A stretch of DNA of 64,000 bases from Pyropia yezoensis (Eukaryota; Rhodophyta; Bangiophyceae; Bangiales; Bangiaceae). A model generated the notes under the pieces. It worked only from the letters and a program-made list of their open reading frames with translations, was not told the DNA's origin and ran no database searches. Positions 61,767-64,000 of the stretch are shown piece after piece; position 1 is the stretch's first letter; each line of letters opens with the position of its first letter. Made by a program: the position numbers and the translations under genes. The stretch lies in the NCBI GenBank assembly GCA_009829735.1, contig CM020618.1, positions 37,610,894-37,674,893 on the forward strand, given 5' to 3'.

Positions 61767-62824
61767 GCATGGAAGAGCGGTGGTCGATTTTGGAGAAGAG
61801 CCGGGGGGCACCAGGAGGCCATTGTTTAGAGAATGTTTTTCCGTGCCCGAGTCCCCGTTCTTGAGAGGAACGTTCGTGGGGTAGATGTTCCATGTCATGG
61901 GCTCGTTTGATTGGTCCACGAAGAAGCCTGGTACACATGTGTACCATGCCCTTTCGGGCACGATCGGCAGGTGCCCCGCACACCTCCTCATGAGGCGGTC
62001 TCCTTCCCCCCTGCCTCTCCTGTTCCCCTCTCCTGGTCCAGGCACCTCGGGGAGACAAACCCCCCCAGCCCTCTACCCTCCGCGGCGTTCCCTCATGCGG
62101 GGACTTGGGCGGGTCCACCTTCGGCGAACTGAGCGCGGTGCGGGGGGGTGTGCCCAGATGGGTGCATAGGCGCTAACAGTGCGCGGCCCCAGGGAGCAAG
62201 GGGGAACACGTCGCGCGCATGTGGGGCGTGGGGGGGGGGGGCATGGTTCATGTGAGAAGACGCGCAAGTGCACGAAAAGCCTTGGTGCCTTTTAGCTTGT
62301 CGGGCTGACCACTCCCGCCCCTCCCGAGGCCCCCTCAAAGTCGGTCCCCACAATACCTTGCGCCATTCCAACAGCAGAATCTCCCCCCTCCCTCTGCACC
62401 AGAAGTACCCCGCCCCGCCGCGCATATCCCTCCTGCCCATCGGTGCCGCCGCGCCCGACCCCCTGCGCCCTCAACAGAAATGAAAAAACCCCTGCGCAGG
62501 CGCGGGCACCGGCGCTGGTGGCGCAAACACCACCGCCACTACTGCCGCCGCCGCCCACTCTCCTCCAGGTGTAACGGTGACTTTAACCCGCCCGTCTTCC
62601 CCTCACGCAGACGAACCCGAGCCCCGTTCCCCCATCCAGCTATCAGTTCTCTCGCCATCGGCGCAGATGCCCGCGCCCAAACACCAACCCCGCCTCTGCG
62701 AGGGACCGGACTCCCCTCAACGAAGCAATCAACGTCCCCTCCCCGCCCCCCGCCAAAAACGGACGCCACCGCCCCTTAGAACGCTTTCCTTGCGGCCCAA
62801 GCGCGGCTGCCGCCACCACACCCC
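61767..62824. other. Spacer with an 18-bp palindrome
   Basis: No gene recognised. TGGTACACATGTGTACCA at 61929-61946 is a perfect palindrome, followed at once by the small hairpin TGCCC-TTTC-GGGCA. From 62000 on, C-rich and Pro/Arg-coding in all frames. Confidence 0.45.
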
Positions 62825-63931
62825 TCAGCCCAAACACCGACCTCGCAGTCCCCACCGACTGGCCCCCCCCTCACATAGCGCCACCATCGTCCCCCGGCCC
62901 TCCCCCTGTAACCGTCCTCGCGGCCGCCTGCCCCCCTCCCCCCCCCTCCCCCAGACACCTGCGCCACCATTGCCGCCCCCGTAAAAACGTAGCCACAGTC
63001 GCCTGTGGCCTGCTCCCACCACACCAAAACGTCCACGCGACCGCCTGCCGCCCACTCCCCCCCCCCGATAAACACTCTGGCCGCCAATGCCCCCCCCAAA
63101 ACACGTCGCCACAGCCTCCTGTGGCCTGCCCGCCGTCACGGCCACCTCGGCGGCCGGCGCGGCGGCCGCCGTGACCGCCGTGTAGGCGTTGGCCGCCGCC
63201 GCCGCCGCGTCGGCCGCCGCCGCGGAGGCCGCCGTCGCCATCGCCACCGCCGCGGTCACGACCGACGCCGCGTCGGCCGCTGCTGCTTGCTTCACAGGCA
63301 CCACGGTAGGCGGGGTGGCCGCCACCGCGGGCAACGGCACTGGCGGAGCGACGGCCACCACCCCCTCGGCTACCGCGCCCACGGTCGCAACCGACTCCAC
63401 CTGTAGCGTCGCCGTCGCAGTTGCCGCCGCCGTCTTCTCCCTCCCCCGCCCCGCAAACTCGTCGTCGTCGCCGCCGTCGCCCTCGTCGCCGTCGCTGTCC
63501 TTGCCGCCGTGACCGTCGCCACCTCCGCCGCCGCCGCCGCCGCCGCTGCCGCCGCTGCCGCCGCTGCCGCCGCCGCTTCCGCTGCCGTCGCCGTCGCCGT
63601 CGCCGTCATCGCCGTCGTCGTTGTCGTCGTCCTCGTCGCTGTCGTCGCCGTCGTCGCCGTCTTCGCCTTTGTTGACGTCCCCACCGTCGTCGACGCCAAT
63701 CGGCACCAGCCCCACCCCCCGTGTCGCGGCCCCCCCACCGAGCGTGCCCCCCTCCGGCTGTCCAGCTTGATGAGCACGCTTGCTGCGGTGTCCCTGATGG
63801 GATCCACCGCGCCTCTTGTTGGGCCCATTACACCGGGTCATACCGTGAAGGCACCTGATTGGCGCAGGCCCGTGGCCCGAAGATTCTCCGAGGCTCGAGA
63901 AAAGTATGCTCGATGTATCTTTTTTGTGCAA
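62825..63931 (-). other. Acidic/Ala-rich low-complexity open frame
   Basis: A 368-codon minus-strand frame without an ATG at its first codon. It encodes a DDG/DSDED acidic run, a Gly/Ser run, then an Ala/Val-rich part (LQVESVATVGAVAEGVVAVA and later DAAAAAANAYTAVTAAAA). Most of it comes from GTC/GCC trinucleotide repeats (63480-63680), which stay open in several frames on both strands. The Ala/Val part could be a membrane or helical segment of a real exon, but nothing decides this. Confidence 0.25.
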
Positions 63932-64000
63932 CGTACCATAGGTATCAACTGGGGCACGCTTTCTTTGGTCCGTTTTTTGTCACCCTACTTTTAAGGCATG

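Noticed and set aside
63421..63994. Plus-strand Arg- and Ala/Val-rich frames opposite the acidic frame
   Set aside because: They are other readings of the same GTC/GCC trinucleotide repeat and cannot be told from chance.

Overview
This 64 kb window looks like repeat-rich nuclear DNA from a GC-rich eukaryote. Spliceosomal GT-AG introns are visible: one in an aquaglyceroporin, one in a SAP/Myb-like gene and at least two in a Cys-rich gene. There are no bacterial operons or Shine-Dalgarno spacing, and most coding content is LTR retrotransposon and DNA transposon. The extreme GC bias, long G/C homopolymers, short genes and sparse introns would suit a bangiophyte red alga (Porphyra/Pyropia type) or another GC-rich alga or protist. 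That is an inference; no species marker is present.

Layout. 1-4750: 5' half of Ty3/gypsy chromovirus family A (copy A1, minus strand), cut by the window edge. 4751-6809: a decayed DDE-type transposase-like gene. 7233-16668: a complete family A copy (A2) flanked by the 5-bp duplication CGAGT. 16985-17834: a possible zinc-binding 5' exon. 17.8-22.8 kb: GC-rich low-complexity DNA holding a MITE (20068-20560) and local repeats. 22818-23289: a solo family A LTR. 23651-25510: a pogo-like DNA transposon with perfect 44-bp TIRs. 25.8-27.4 kb: Ala/Gly-rich coding-like DNA. 27700-28901: an aquaglyceroporin gene. 31278-31838: a second MITE. 32529-44790: a Cys-rich multi-exon gene split by a 10.7-kb chromovirus of a second family (B, 33478-44190, duplication CTGAG). 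45.9-47.1 kb: more GC-rich coding-like DNA. 47141-52157: an internally deleted family A copy (A3, duplication GCTGC). 52937-54025: a Tc1/mariner-superfamily transposase. 57027-57141: a perfect 40-bp hairpin. 58463-61766: a two-gene PIF/Harbinger element. 61.8-64 kb: low-complexity DNA with a dubious acidic ORF.

The most interesting system is in the retrotransposons. Families A and B differ in LTR and protein sequence, yet both carry a long extra ORF (aORF) on the opposite strand between the end of pol and the 3' LTR, converging on pol. The two aORF proteins appear to share a short sequence block. Both families also share the same 18-nt primer-binding site. The deleted copy A3 has lost most of gag and pol but keeps its aORF intact. 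Additional antisense ORFs are known in some plant Ty3/gypsy elements; this protein family is not one I recognise.

Insertions are nested in other genes. A2 sits between a zinc-binding exon and the DDE-like pseudogene. B sits inside an exon, and removing it with one target duplication restores an open reading frame across splice junctions. A3 sits at the 3' end of a coding-like stretch.
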